The position numbers and the translations under genes are program-made. Below are positions 7,387 to 13,659 of a DNA stretch of 25,641 nt, piece after piece; the first letter of the stretch is position 1; each line of letters begins with the position of its first letter. Origin of the DNA: CAZXBB01 sp964638815. Lineage in GTDB: Bacteria > Planctomycetota > Phycisphaerae > Phycisphaerales > SM1A02. The stretch lies in NCBI GenBank assembly GCA_964638815.1, contig CAZXBB010000269.1, positions 1-25,641 on the forward strand, written 5' to 3'. The notes under the pieces were generated by a model, which searched no databases, was not told where the DNA came from, and saw only the letters and a program-made list of their open reading frames with translations.

Positions 7387-8241
7387 CTACTCGGTGGCCG
7401 ATTCGCCCGTCGTGGTGGCGATCGTGGACATCGCTTCGGCATCGTTCGGATCCACGCCGACCGCCCCGGATTGATCGGAGCGGAACTGCGACCGGCTGGA
7501 CCTTCGGCGCGGCGCCGACTGCGGGGACTCGCCCTCGGCTGCCTTCGTGCCCGCCGCGTGCCCCGACTTGCCGCGGGTCACGGCCTCGCAGATCTCGCGG
7601 ATCACGACCTCGATGGATCGCATGGAGTCGTCGTTGCCGGGAATCGGAATATCGACGAGATCGGGATCGCCGTCGGTGTCGATCAGGCAGATCGTCGGAA
7701 TGCCGAGCCCGCGCGCTTCGCGGAGGGCGTTGATCTCGCGCCACATGTCCACGACGACGAGCGCTCCGGGGAGCTTGCTCATCGTGCGGATGCCCTGGAG
7801 GTTCCGCGTGATCTTCCGCTTCTCGCGGAGGAGCTGCGACGTCATCTTCTTCGAGTAGGTGTCGATCTCGCCGGACTCGACGAGGTGCTCGAGCTCCTCG
7901 AGGCGCTTGAGACGCTCGCGGATCGTCCGGAAGTTCGTCAGCGTGCCACCGAGCCACCGCTCGGTGACGTACGGCATGCCGGTGTCGATCGCGTACTTCT
8001 CGACGGAGGCGCGGGCCTGACGCTTCGTGCCGATGAGGCAGATGTCCTTGCCTTCGGCCACCGTGCTCTGCACGAACCGCTTGGCGAGCAGCAGACCCTT
8101 GATGGTCTGCCGGATGTCGATGATGTGGATCTTGTTCCGCTCACCGAAGATGTACGGTCCCATCTTCGGATTCCAGTTGCTACGACGCTGACCGAAGTGA
8201 ATGCCGGCTTCGATGAGGTCCTTCACAAGCGAGTCGGCCAT
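7387..8241 (-). CDS. rpsB: 30S ribosomal protein S2
   Basis: A 284-residue protein. S2 is a structural protein of the small ribosomal subunit. Recognisable stretches are LIEAGIHFGQRRSNWNPKM, YIFGERNKIHIIDIRQT, the ERWLGGTLTNF segment, and GIPTICLIDTDGDPDLVDIPIPGNDDS with the R-S-I-E continuation. The start ATG at 8241 follows AAGGA. The last 50 or so residues (from about GKSGHAAG) form a low-complexity Ser/Arg/Ala tail beyond the usual S2 core. It is first in the rpsB-tsf pair; a perfect 16-bp palindrome lies in its leader. Confidence 0.97.
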   Translation of the reverse strand: MADSLVKDLIEAGIHFGQRRSNWNPKMGPYIFGERNKIHIIDIRQTIKGLLLAKRFVQSTVAEGKDICLIGTKRQARASVEKYAIDTGMPYVTERWLGGTLTNFRTIRERLKRLEELEHLVESGEIDTYSKKMTSQLLREKRKITRNLQGIRTMSKLPGALVVVDMWREINALREARGLGIPTICLIDTDGDPDLVDIPIPGNDDSMRSIEVVIREICEAVTRGKSGHAAGTKAAEGESPQSAPRRRSSRSQFRSDQSGAVGVDPNDAEAMSTIATTTGESATE

Positions 8242-8358
8242 GGTCGTATCCTTTCATGCAGCGACACCGGCGAAACGGGGCGTGGGAGTCGCCGTTCCGC
8301 GAGAGGGCGCTTCCTGACAGCCGGGGGGCTGGAAGATCAAGTGTTGCGGCCGATACGT

Positions 8359-8374
8359 CCCTCCGCGCGGAGGG
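8359..8374. promoter_or_regulatory. Perfect 16-bp palindrome in the rpsB leader region
   Basis: CCCTCCGCGCGGAGGG reads identically on both strands. It is 118 nt upstream of the rpsB ATG and 115 nt beyond the 3' end of the dihydroorotase gene (both on -). No T tract follows on either strand, so it is not a standard intrinsic terminator. It could be an operator or part of an S2 leader structure; rpsB leaders are autoregulated in several bacteria, but no known S2 leader motif was recognised. Confidence 0.4.
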
Positions 8375-8488
8375 GGCATCGCCCGATCGGACGTGTACTG
8401 CGGCCGCGCGGCCCACTGCTCCGCGCCACCGTCCACCGGGAAAAGTGGAAGGGGAAGAGTCTAAGTGGTCCCCGGGGATCCGGCAAGT

Positions 8489-9826
8489 CTACGGCCGCGC
8501 GGTCACCGCGAGGCGACCTCCGCGGTCGAAGCGGATCCGGCCGTTCACGATGGTGGCGATCGCGCGGCCCCTGACGCTCCAGCCGCCGAACGGGCAGTTC
8601 CGGCCCGTGGTGGCGAACCGGTCGGGATCGATCGTCCACGCCAGGTCGGGGTCGATCACGGTGACGTCCGCCGGCCCGCCCTCGACCAGCGTTCCCAGGC
8701 CCTCCCGATCGAGCCCCACGAGCCGCGCGGGGTTGATGGTCATCATCGCCAGCAGATGCGGCCAGCCGATCACGCCCTCCTCCACAAGCGCCCGGACGTA
8801 GAGGGGCAGGGCACACTCGAGGCCGACGATGCCGAACGCGGCCCGCCCGAAGTCGACGGCCTTGCGGGCCGCGGGGTGCGGCGCGTGGTCCGTGGCGAGG
8901 ATCGTGATGGTCCGGTCGGCGACCGCCTTCCGGAGAAGATCGACGTCGCGGTCGGTCCGGAGCGGCGGGTTCATCTTGGTGTTCGTGTCGCCGCCGGCGC
9001 AGGCCGTCTCGGTGAGCAGCAGGTGGTGCGGCGACACCTCGCCCGTCACCGGCTGACCGGCGGCGCGGGCGCGCCGGAGGATGGCCGCCGAGTCGCCGCT
9101 CGAGACGTGCTGAGCGTGGTAGCGCGCTCCGATCGGGGCGTTCAGCCGCACGTCGCGCTCGATGATGATCTCCTCGGCGACGGCCGGCCAGCCGCCCACG
9201 CCGAGACGCTCCGCGACGGCGCCCTCGTTCATCGCTGCGCCCGCGGTCAGCGTGCGCTCCTGGCAGTGCTGCATGAAGCACGAATCGCTCGCGCGGACCG
9301 CGCGGAGCACCTCGCGCATCACCGCGGCGGAGTCGATGCAGTCGCCGTCGTCGGAGAACGCCACGGCGCCGGCGGCGGCCAGCTCTGCGATCGGCGCCGG
9401 CTGGAGGCCGATCCGCCCGACGGTCGCGCACGCGACCGTGTGCACGCGCGCGAGCCCCGCCACGGCGGCCCGCTCGCGCACGAAGTCCACCTGCGCCGGC
9501 GTATCGAGCGGCGGCCTGGTGTTCGGCATGCAGCAGACGGTCGTGAACCCGCCCGCGACGGCGCTGGCGACGCCCGTCGCGATCGTCTCCTCGTGATCCG
9601 GCCCCGGCTCGCGGAAGTGCACGTGGATGTCGATGAGCCCCGGCGCGACGATGCATCCCTCCGCATCCAGTCGCTGCGCGTCGGCGGGAACGTCGATCGC
9701 CCCGCGCGATGTCCCGATCGCCTCGACCCGCCCGCCGGCGAGGAGCACGTCGCCCGTCGCGTCGAGCCCGGAGGCGGGATCGATCACGCGGCCGCCGCGG
9801 ATCAGGATGGCCGTCGGGTCACGCAT
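8489..9826 (-). CDS. pyrC: Dihydroorotase, class I
   Basis: A 445-residue protein that cyclises carbamoyl-aspartate to dihydroorotate in pyrimidine synthesis. Visible motifs are the metal site DIHVHFREPG (His68, His70), TTVCCMPNTRPPLD, AFSDDG, QHCQE, the histidine motifs YHAQHVSSG and GEVSPHHLLLTE, the substrate loop NTKMNPPLRT, and ATDHAPH with the catalytic Asp. The C-terminal GGPADVTVIDPD is the usual small beta domain. AFSDDG in place of a carboxylated-Lys motif fits the class I enzymes of Bacillus/Aquifex type. The start ATG 9826 has no clear ribosome site; an in-frame GTG at 9844 is the alternative. No other pyrimidine genes lie nearby. Confidence 0.93.
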   Translation of the reverse strand: MRDPTAILIRGGRVIDPASGLDATGDVLLAGGRVEAIGTSRGAIDVPADAQRLDAEGCIVAPGLIDIHVHFREPGPDHEETIATGVASAVAGGFTTVCCMPNTRPPLDTPAQVDFVRERAAVAGLARVHTVACATVGRIGLQPAPIAELAAAGAVAFSDDGDCIDSAAVMREVLRAVRASDSCFMQHCQERTLTAGAAMNEGAVAERLGVGGWPAVAEEIIIERDVRLNAPIGARYHAQHVSSGDSAAILRRARAAGQPVTGEVSPHHLLLTETACAGGDTNTKMNPPLRTDRDVDLLRKAVADRTITILATDHAPHPAARKAVDFGRAAFGIVGLECALPLYVRALVEEGVIGWPHLLAMMTINPARLVGLDREGLGTLVEGGPADVTVIDPDLAWTIDPDRFATTGRNCPFGGWSVRGRAIATIVNGRIRFDRGGRLAVTARP

Positions 9827-9856
9827 GAACGCGTCATCTTGCACCGATCGCCGCGC

Positions 9857-9892
9857 AAAGAAAAGCCGCCCGCCGGATTTCCGGCAGGCGGC
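9857..9892 (-). terminator. Intrinsic terminator after the Cys-rich lipoprotein gene
   Basis: Read on the - strand, GCCGCCTGCCGG-AAAT-CCGGCGGGCGGC forms a 12-bp stem with one mismatch, followed at once by TTTTCTTTG. It lies 32 nt past the stop of the 9925-10158 gene and just before the dihydroorotase start, separating the two - strand genes. Confidence 0.85.
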
Positions 9893-9924
9893 GATCAGCC
9901 GTGGATGGTCCCGGGTCGTGACGC

Positions 9925-10158
9925 CTACTTGGACGAGTAGGGGCACGCTCCACAGTCGGAGGCGGGCTTGCCCGAGCACGCGTCCGACTTCTCGCTCACC
10001 GCGCCGTAGCTGGCGCTTTCCTTCGGGCAGCACTGGGGTGGGCAATCGGCGCCGCATTCGCTGACGGCGGCGGGGCTGACCGAGGTCTCGGTCGTGGTCT
10101 GGCAGCCGACGAACGTGGCGGTCATGCACAGGGCGGCAAGGGCGGCAAACTTCTTCAT
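9925..10158 (-). CDS. Small Cys-rich lipoprotein, function unknown
   Basis: A 77-residue protein. The ATG at 10158 follows AGAGGAG. MKKFAALAALCMTATFVGC is a lipoprotein signal with Cys19 as the lipidation site (lipobox FVGC; Phe at -3 is unusual). The mature part is short and rich in Cys, Ser, Pro and Ala (ECGADCPPQCCPKES, CSGKPASDCGACPYSSK), with seven cysteines besides the lipidated one. These could bind metal or form disulfides. I do not recognise a family. It forms its own unit, with a strong terminator downstream and the divergent uvrC upstream. Confidence 0.8.
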   Translation of the reverse strand: MKKFAALAALCMTATFVGCQTTTETSVSPAAVSECGADCPPQCCPKESASYGAVSEKSDACSGKPASDCGACPYSSK

Positions 10159-10295
10159 TTCGGGAAACTCCTCTTTCAAAGAAAGCCCCGGAGTCCACGG
10201 GGCCGGTGAACAACAGCGTACCACGCCGACGGCGCGGGGGCCCTGGGTTCCTTCCGGGATCAGCCCCGTTCGGCGGCCCCAGACCTGCCAGATCC

Positions 10296-10301
10296 TACAA
10301 T
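10296..10301 (+). promoter_or_regulatory. Candidate -10 box of uvrC
   Basis: TACAAT lies 11 nt upstream of the uvrC ATG, so a transcript would start within a few bases of the start codon, in keeping with the absence of a ribosome site. No -35 element is evident. Confidence 0.25.
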
Positions 10302-10312
10302 CCCCCGCCACG

Positions 10313-11728
10313 ATGGACCGCCCGAACGAATCTCCGGCCGCGAGCGACGCGCGCGACCTCCCGGACCGCCTCCGGACGCTCGCCGCGAGGGCCCGGGCAC
10401 TCGATGCGACGCCGGGCGTGTACCTGATGAAGGATCGGGACGGCCACGTCATCTACGTGGGGAAGGCCGCCTCGCTCCGGTCGCGGGTCGGGTCCTACTT
10501 CGTGCCGTCCGCGGACCTCAGCCCGAAGAAGCAGGGCATGCTCGATGTCGTCGCCGACTTCGACGTCATCCCCTGCGAGGGCGAGTGGGAGGCGCTGCTC
10601 ATGGAGGCGCGCCTCATCAAGGACATCCGGCCGCGGTTCAACACCCAGCTCACGGACGACAAGAGCTTCCCGTACGTCGCGGTCACGATGCGCGACGACT
10701 TCCCCGGCGTGTTCGTGACGCGGACGCCCGGCGATCCCGAGTACCGGGGCGCGCGGGTGATCGGCCCGTTCACGTCGGCGGGCGCGCTGCGCGAGGCGAT
10801 CCAGCTCCTCCAGCGGGTCTTCAGGTATCGCACGTGCACGCTCGACATCCGCGACGGAAACCTGAAGAACGAGCGGTTCCGTCCGTGTCTGCTCTACAAC
10901 ATCGAGCAGTGCACGGCGCCGTGCGGCAACCGTATCACGAAGGACGCGTACCGCGCTGACATCGACCGCTTCCTGCGATTCCTCACCTCCCGACGCAGCG
11001 TGATGCTGCGCGAGATGCGCGCGGAGATGGAGGCGGCGTCGGCCGCCCGCGCGTTCGAGAAGGCCGCGGTTCTGCGGGACCAGATCCGCGCGATCGAGAA
11101 GCTCGACGACCGCGAGAAGCGCGCGCGGATGGGCGCGACGGACTGGCAGCCGGAGGTGACGGTCTTTGCCACCGATCCGGCGGCGGCACTGCGGTCGCTC
11201 CAGAAGACGCTCGGCCTCGAGAACGCGATCCGGGGCATGGAGGCGATCGACATCGCGCACCTCCAGGGCGGCGAGACCGTGGGGTCGAAGGTCGCGTTCA
11301 TCGACGGGCGGCCCTTCAGGGACGGCTACCGACGCTACAAGGTGCGGACGGTGGACAACGACGACTACATGGCGATCCGCGAGGTCGTGAGCCGCCGGTA
11401 CCGCGACGCGGGCCACGGCGAGGAGCTCTACCCCGACGTGATCCTCATCGACGGCGGTCTGGGCCAGCTCCACGCGGCGCTCGAAGCGTTCGCGCAGCTC
11501 GAGGTGCACCCGCCCATGGTGATCAGCCTCGCGAAGAAGGAGGAGCTGATCTACGCGCAGCAGCGCACGGAGCCGATCCGTCTCGGTCGCGACAACCCGG
11601 GGCTGCGGCTTTGCCAGACGATCCGCGACGAGGCGCACCGGTTCGCGCAGCACTATCACCACATCCTGCGGCGGAAGAGCGTGGTGGGGGACACGCCCAA
11701 GCGCCGTCGCAAGGCGGCGCCGGAATGA
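10313..11728 (+). CDS. uvrC: UvrABC excinuclease subunit C lacking the C-terminal (HhH)2 region
   Basis: A 471-residue protein that makes the two incisions in nucleotide excision repair. In order: a GIY-YIG nuclease (GVYLMKDRDGHVIYVGKAA from residue 35, then EALLMEARLIKDIRPRFN), a four-cysteine cluster (CTLDI...RPCLLYNIEQCTAPC) matching the UvrC iron-sulfur site, a UVR coiled segment (SAARAFEKAAVLRDQIRAIE), and the RNase-H-like nuclease with AIDIAHLQG, LIDGGLGQL and RDEAHRFA. The frame ends soon after RDEAHRFAQHYHH in a basic tail (KRRRKAAPE). The roughly 100-residue tandem helix-hairpin-helix part of typical 600-residue UvrC is absent. The ATG at 10313 was chosen as the start of homology; there is no clear ribosome site. 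The next gene overlaps its stop. Confidence 0.93.
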   Translation: MDRPNESPAASDARDLPDRLRTLAARARALDATPGVYLMKDRDGHVIYVGKAASLRSRVGSYFVPSADLSPKKQGMLDVVADFDVIPCEGEWEALLMEARLIKDIRPRFNTQLTDDKSFPYVAVTMRDDFPGVFVTRTPGDPEYRGARVIGPFTSAGALREAIQLLQRVFRYRTCTLDIRDGNLKNERFRPCLLYNIEQCTAPCGNRITKDAYRADIDRFLRFLTSRRSVMLREMRAEMEAASAARAFEKAAVLRDQIRAIEKLDDREKRARMGATDWQPEVTVFATDPAAALRSLQKTLGLENAIRGMEAIDIAHLQGGETVGSKVAFIDGRPFRDGYRRYKVRTVDNDDYMAIREVVSRRYRDAGHGEELYPDVILIDGGLGQLHAALEAFAQLEVHPPMVISLAKKEELIYAQQRTEPIRLGRDNPGLRLCQTIRDEAHRFAQHYHHILRRKSVVGDTPKRRRKAAPE

Positions 11729-12012
11729 TCGAGCAGGACGGGGCGAACGTGCTCCTGCGCATCAAGGCGGTGCCGGGGGCGTCGCGGGATGAGATCGCGG
11801 GCGTGGTTGGGGATCGTCTCAAGGTGCGCGTCAGCGCGCCGCCGGAAGGGGGGAAGGCGAACAAGGCGATCTGCCGGGTCGTGGCGAGGGCGCTCGGCGT
11901 GAGGGCGTCGGCCGTGCGGGTCGAGGCCGGGGCGTCGCATCCGGAGAAGACGCTGCGCGTGGCGGGGGTTGACGGTGCGACGGTGCGCGCCGGGTTGCTG
12001 CCCGACCGCTGA
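11725..12012 (+). CDS. DUF167/YggU family protein
   Basis: A 95-residue protein. The pattern LLRIKAVPGASRDEIAGV...LKVRVSAPPEGGKANKAI...LGV...VRVEAGASHPEKTLRV is the DUF167 (YggU/YggT-associated) signature, a small alpha/beta protein of unknown biochemical role. Its ATG overlaps the uvrC stop as ATGA, suggesting translational coupling. The pair is followed by a strong terminator at 12201. Confidence 0.9.
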   Translation: MIEQDGANVLLRIKAVPGASRDEIAGVVGDRLKVRVSAPPEGGKANKAICRVVARALGVRASAVRVEAGASHPEKTLRVAGVDGATVRAGLLPDR

Positions 12013-12064
12013 GGAGTCACACGCACGGTCCCCAGGGTGCCCCGGTCTTGCGCGGCAGGGCCGG

Positions 12065-12163
12065 GTGGCGCACCAACGACTGCGGGATCACGCGGAGAAC
12101 GAAGACCTAGCAAGACGCGTCGCCGCGCGCGAGGCGGCGGTCGAGAGCCTGCTCGATCGCTGA
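12065..12163 (+). CDS. Possible 32-residue ORF or gene remnant
   Basis: Between the DUF167 gene and its terminator, a GTG-started frame encodes AHQRLRDHAENEDLARRVAA followed by REAAVESLLDR, a strongly helical, protein-like composition ending in TGA. It has no clear ribosome site and no recognised family, and could be the tail of a decayed gene. The call is weak. Confidence 0.2.
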   Translation: MAHQRLRDHAENEDLARRVAAREAAVESLLDR

Positions 12164-12200
12164 GCATCGCAGGGAGCCCGAGGCGAATCACGACTCACGG

Positions 12201-12230
12201 AGCCCGCGACGCCTGTCGCGGGCTTCTTTT
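12201..12230 (+). terminator. Intrinsic terminator of the uvrC-DUF167 unit
   Basis: AGCCCGCGAC-GCCT-GTCGCGGGCT is a perfect 10-bp stem followed directly by TCTTTT on the + strand. Confidence 0.9.
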
Positions 12231-12233
12231 CCT

Positions 12234-12257
12234 GGTGCAGGCGTGGGCGCCTGCACC
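12234..12257. repeat. GGTGCAGGCG hairpin repeat, copy 1
   Basis: GGTGCAGGCG-TGGG-CGCCTGCACC is a perfect 10-bp inverted repeat with a 4-base loop. It lies just past the stop of the AbiEii-like gene (-) and just past the + strand terminator. Related arms recur at 13439-13506 on the other side of the same two-gene cassette. Confidence 0.75.
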
Positions 12258-12270
12258 ACACCAATCCGCG

Positions 12271-12888
12271 TCACGACACGCGTCTGACTTCATCGACGAT
12301 CGCCTTCCTGATGTCAGGCCATGAAGCGCGACGGAGCATCCGTGGCATCGGCTCCGTCTCCGCGTCGTCGAAGAAGACCAGCGATTTGAGCAGGTGATAC
12401 TCGTTGTAGTCGATATCGACGAAGCGTTGACGGAGAAGCTCCATCAACGAATCGAGGGCGCCGCCGCTTCGAAGATAAAAGTACAAGTCCACGAAGTCCT
12501 TGCGGCTGCCCCGTCCGCCGATCGCGACGACTTTCGTGACCGCGATGTCTCGCGGATCGGCGACCAGCAGGTTGCGGTAGGGCGCCGCCGGGAAGAGGAA
12601 AGGCACCTCGGCCTTCAGGAAGCTGAGCCTGATCCCGTCGAGCGTAACGTGCAGCGTGCTGTCCGTTCGGCTCTGGATGGCGATGGCGCCGAGACGCGAC
12701 AGGTCGCCAACCAGGGCCTGAGCGTCGAACGGCTCGGGCAGGAAGAAGTCGAGATCGAGGGAGACCCGATGGCCGAACTGCAGCGCGAGCCCGGTCCCGC
12801 CGGCGAGCGTCCAGCCATCCACGTAACCACCCGAAGTGAGCTTCCGCACGACGGCCCAGCCCTCATCGCTCAGCACCTTGGGATGCAT
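12271..12888 (-). CDS. AbiEii/AbiGii-type nucleotidyltransferase (putative toxin)
   Basis: A 205-residue protein. The fold signature is clear: GGTGLAL at 30-36, HR at 40-41 and the D-x-D metal pair LDLDFF (Asp45, Asp47), then the second motif DIAVTKVVAI with Lys119 and GRGSRKDFVDLYF (Arg126, Lys130, Asp131, Asp134). Members act as toxins of AbiE-like toxin-antitoxin or abortive-infection systems; characterised relatives transfer nucleotides to tRNA ends or other targets. The target here is unknown. The ATG at 12888 follows AAGGAG, which overlaps the stop of the upstream regulator gene (11-nt gap), so the two are co-transcribed and probably coupled. Confidence 0.88.
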   Translation of the reverse strand: MHPKVLSDEGWAVVRKLTSGGYVDGWTLAGGTGLALQFGHRVSLDLDFFLPEPFDAQALVGDLSRLGAIAIQSRTDSTLHVTLDGIRLSFLKAEVPFLFPAAPYRNLLVADPRDIAVTKVVAIGGRGSRKDFVDLYFYLRSGGALDSLMELLRQRFVDIDYNEYHLLKSLVFFDDAETEPMPRMLRRASWPDIRKAIVDEVRRVS

Positions 12889-12899
12889 CGATCGCTCCT

Positions 12900-13379
12900 T
12901 CAGAGGATGAGCTTCCAATAGTTGCGCGTCCGGGCATCGACACCGCGACGTTTGATCACCCGCCGAATGGCGGCGTCGCCGAAATAGGCGCGAGCGGCGG
13001 TGACCTGCTCGCGGTTCCCGAAGGCGAGCACGCGGCCCAGCACCCAGTCCGGATGCTCCTCGTCCTCGCCCAGGTCCTGATCCCAGAAGAGCGGGGCGAT
13101 CAGCTTCACCAGCGACCTCCAGGATCGGGGTTCGACAGTTATCGACTCGCTTCGCGGGACCAGCCGTACGTCGAGCCGCGCACCGAGCGCCGCTGCGATC
13201 TTTCGCAGGGTGGCCAGCTCGAATCGATCCCAGCCGCTCTCGTATCGGTGGAGCGCCGGTCCGCTCGTCCCGGCCCGGCGAGCGAGCTCGGCGAGCGACC
13301 ACCGGCGATCGAGCCGCAGCCGCCGGATCTGCTGACCGACGGGGGCCGGGAGGCTGGCCTCCGTAAAACTATCACACAT
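12900..13379 (-). CDS. XRE-type HTH protein fused to a DUF6922-like domain (putative antitoxin)
   Basis: A 159-residue protein. Residues about 14-70 are a cro/C1-type helix-turn-helix (IRRLRLDRRWSLAELARRAG, then TSGPALHRYESG and LATLRKIAAALG). Residues about 92-159 (PLFWDQDLGE..., WVLGRVLAFGN, ARAYFGDAAIRRVIKRRGV, RNYWKLIL) match the small DUF6922 pattern that I associate with neighbours of AbiEii-type genes, where it often stands alone. By position it is the antitoxin and autorepressor of the downstream nucleotidyltransferase (inference). The ATG at 13379 has no ribosome site; a candidate promoter would start transcription at or next to it. Confidence 0.8.
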   Translation of the reverse strand: MCDSFTEASLPAPVGQQIRRLRLDRRWSLAELARRAGTSGPALHRYESGWDRFELATLRKIAAALGARLDVRLVPRSESITVEPRSWRSLVKLIAPLFWDQDLGEDEEHPDWVLGRVLAFGNREQVTAARAYFGDAAIRRVIKRRGVDARTRNYWKLIL

Positions 13380-13383
13380 GATA
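13370..13383. promoter_or_regulatory. Candidate operator: TATCA-CACA-TGATA inverted repeat over the antitoxin start
   Basis: A perfect 5-bp inverted repeat with a 4-base spacer covers the start codon of the HTH-DUF6922 gene and the predicted transcription start. This is a natural place for autorepression by the encoded HTH protein. The site is short and could be chance. Confidence 0.3.
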
Positions 13384-13385
13384 AT

Positions 13386-13414
13386 ATTCTTGACGCCATT
13401 CCCGGGCCGGTCAA
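13386..13414 (-). promoter_or_regulatory. Candidate sigma-70 promoter of the HTH/AbiEii cassette
   Basis: On the - strand TTGACC (13414-13409), a 17-bp spacer and AAGAAT (13391-13386) lie in a locally A/T-rich patch. The implied start is within a few bases of the ATG at 13379, giving a leaderless or nearly leaderless mRNA. TATTAT slightly downstream is an alternative -10 with too long a spacer. Confidence 0.4.
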
Positions 13415-13438
13415 GCTCCGGGTGCCCGCTTTCCTTGT

Positions 13439-13506
13439 GGTGCGGGCGTCCTTTCGCCTGCACTCGAACGGGCAGGAGTGCTTCGTGCAGGCGAGACGCC
13501 GGCACC
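13439..13506. repeat. GGTGCAGGCG-type hairpin repeat, compound copy
   Basis: The left arm at 13439-13463 (beginning GGTGCGGGCGTC and ending CGCCTGCAC) and the right arm at 13485-13506 (GTGCAGGCGAGACGCCGGCA, ending CC) are near-perfect inverted copies around a 21-base centre, and each arm can itself fold. The core is shared with 12234-12257. The gap 13380-13659 otherwise holds the cassette promoter and an 18-bp repeat, and no gene. Confidence 0.65.
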
Positions 13507-13620
13507 GCAAGTCACTCCAAAGCTTGGGTCCTGGTCCGGGGGAGCGTCGGCGTGCCCGTGCCCTGAGGGAATCAGTCGCGGGGCCCTTGGGGTGCGAGCG
13601 TGCGCGTCCGCGGTCGCGAT

Positions 13621-13656
13621 CGTGTCCGCGTGCGCGCCCGTGTCCGCGTCCGCGCC
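13621..13656. repeat. 18-bp tandem duplication after ftsH
   Basis: CGTGTCCGCGTGCGCGCC at 13621-13638 is repeated at 13639-13656 with one change, ending just 3 nt past the ftsH stop codon (- strand). Confidence 0.75.
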
Positions 13657-13659
13657 CGG

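Noticed and set aside
12013..12200. tRNA or other structured RNA gene after the DUF167 gene
   Set aside because: No cloverleaf, T-loop or CCA-compatible acceptor stem could be made from the sequence.
12234..12257. Hairpin as a terminator for the AbiEii-like gene
   Set aside because: Stem is strong, but on the - strand it is followed by AGGAAAAG rather than a T tract, so it is listed as a repeat.
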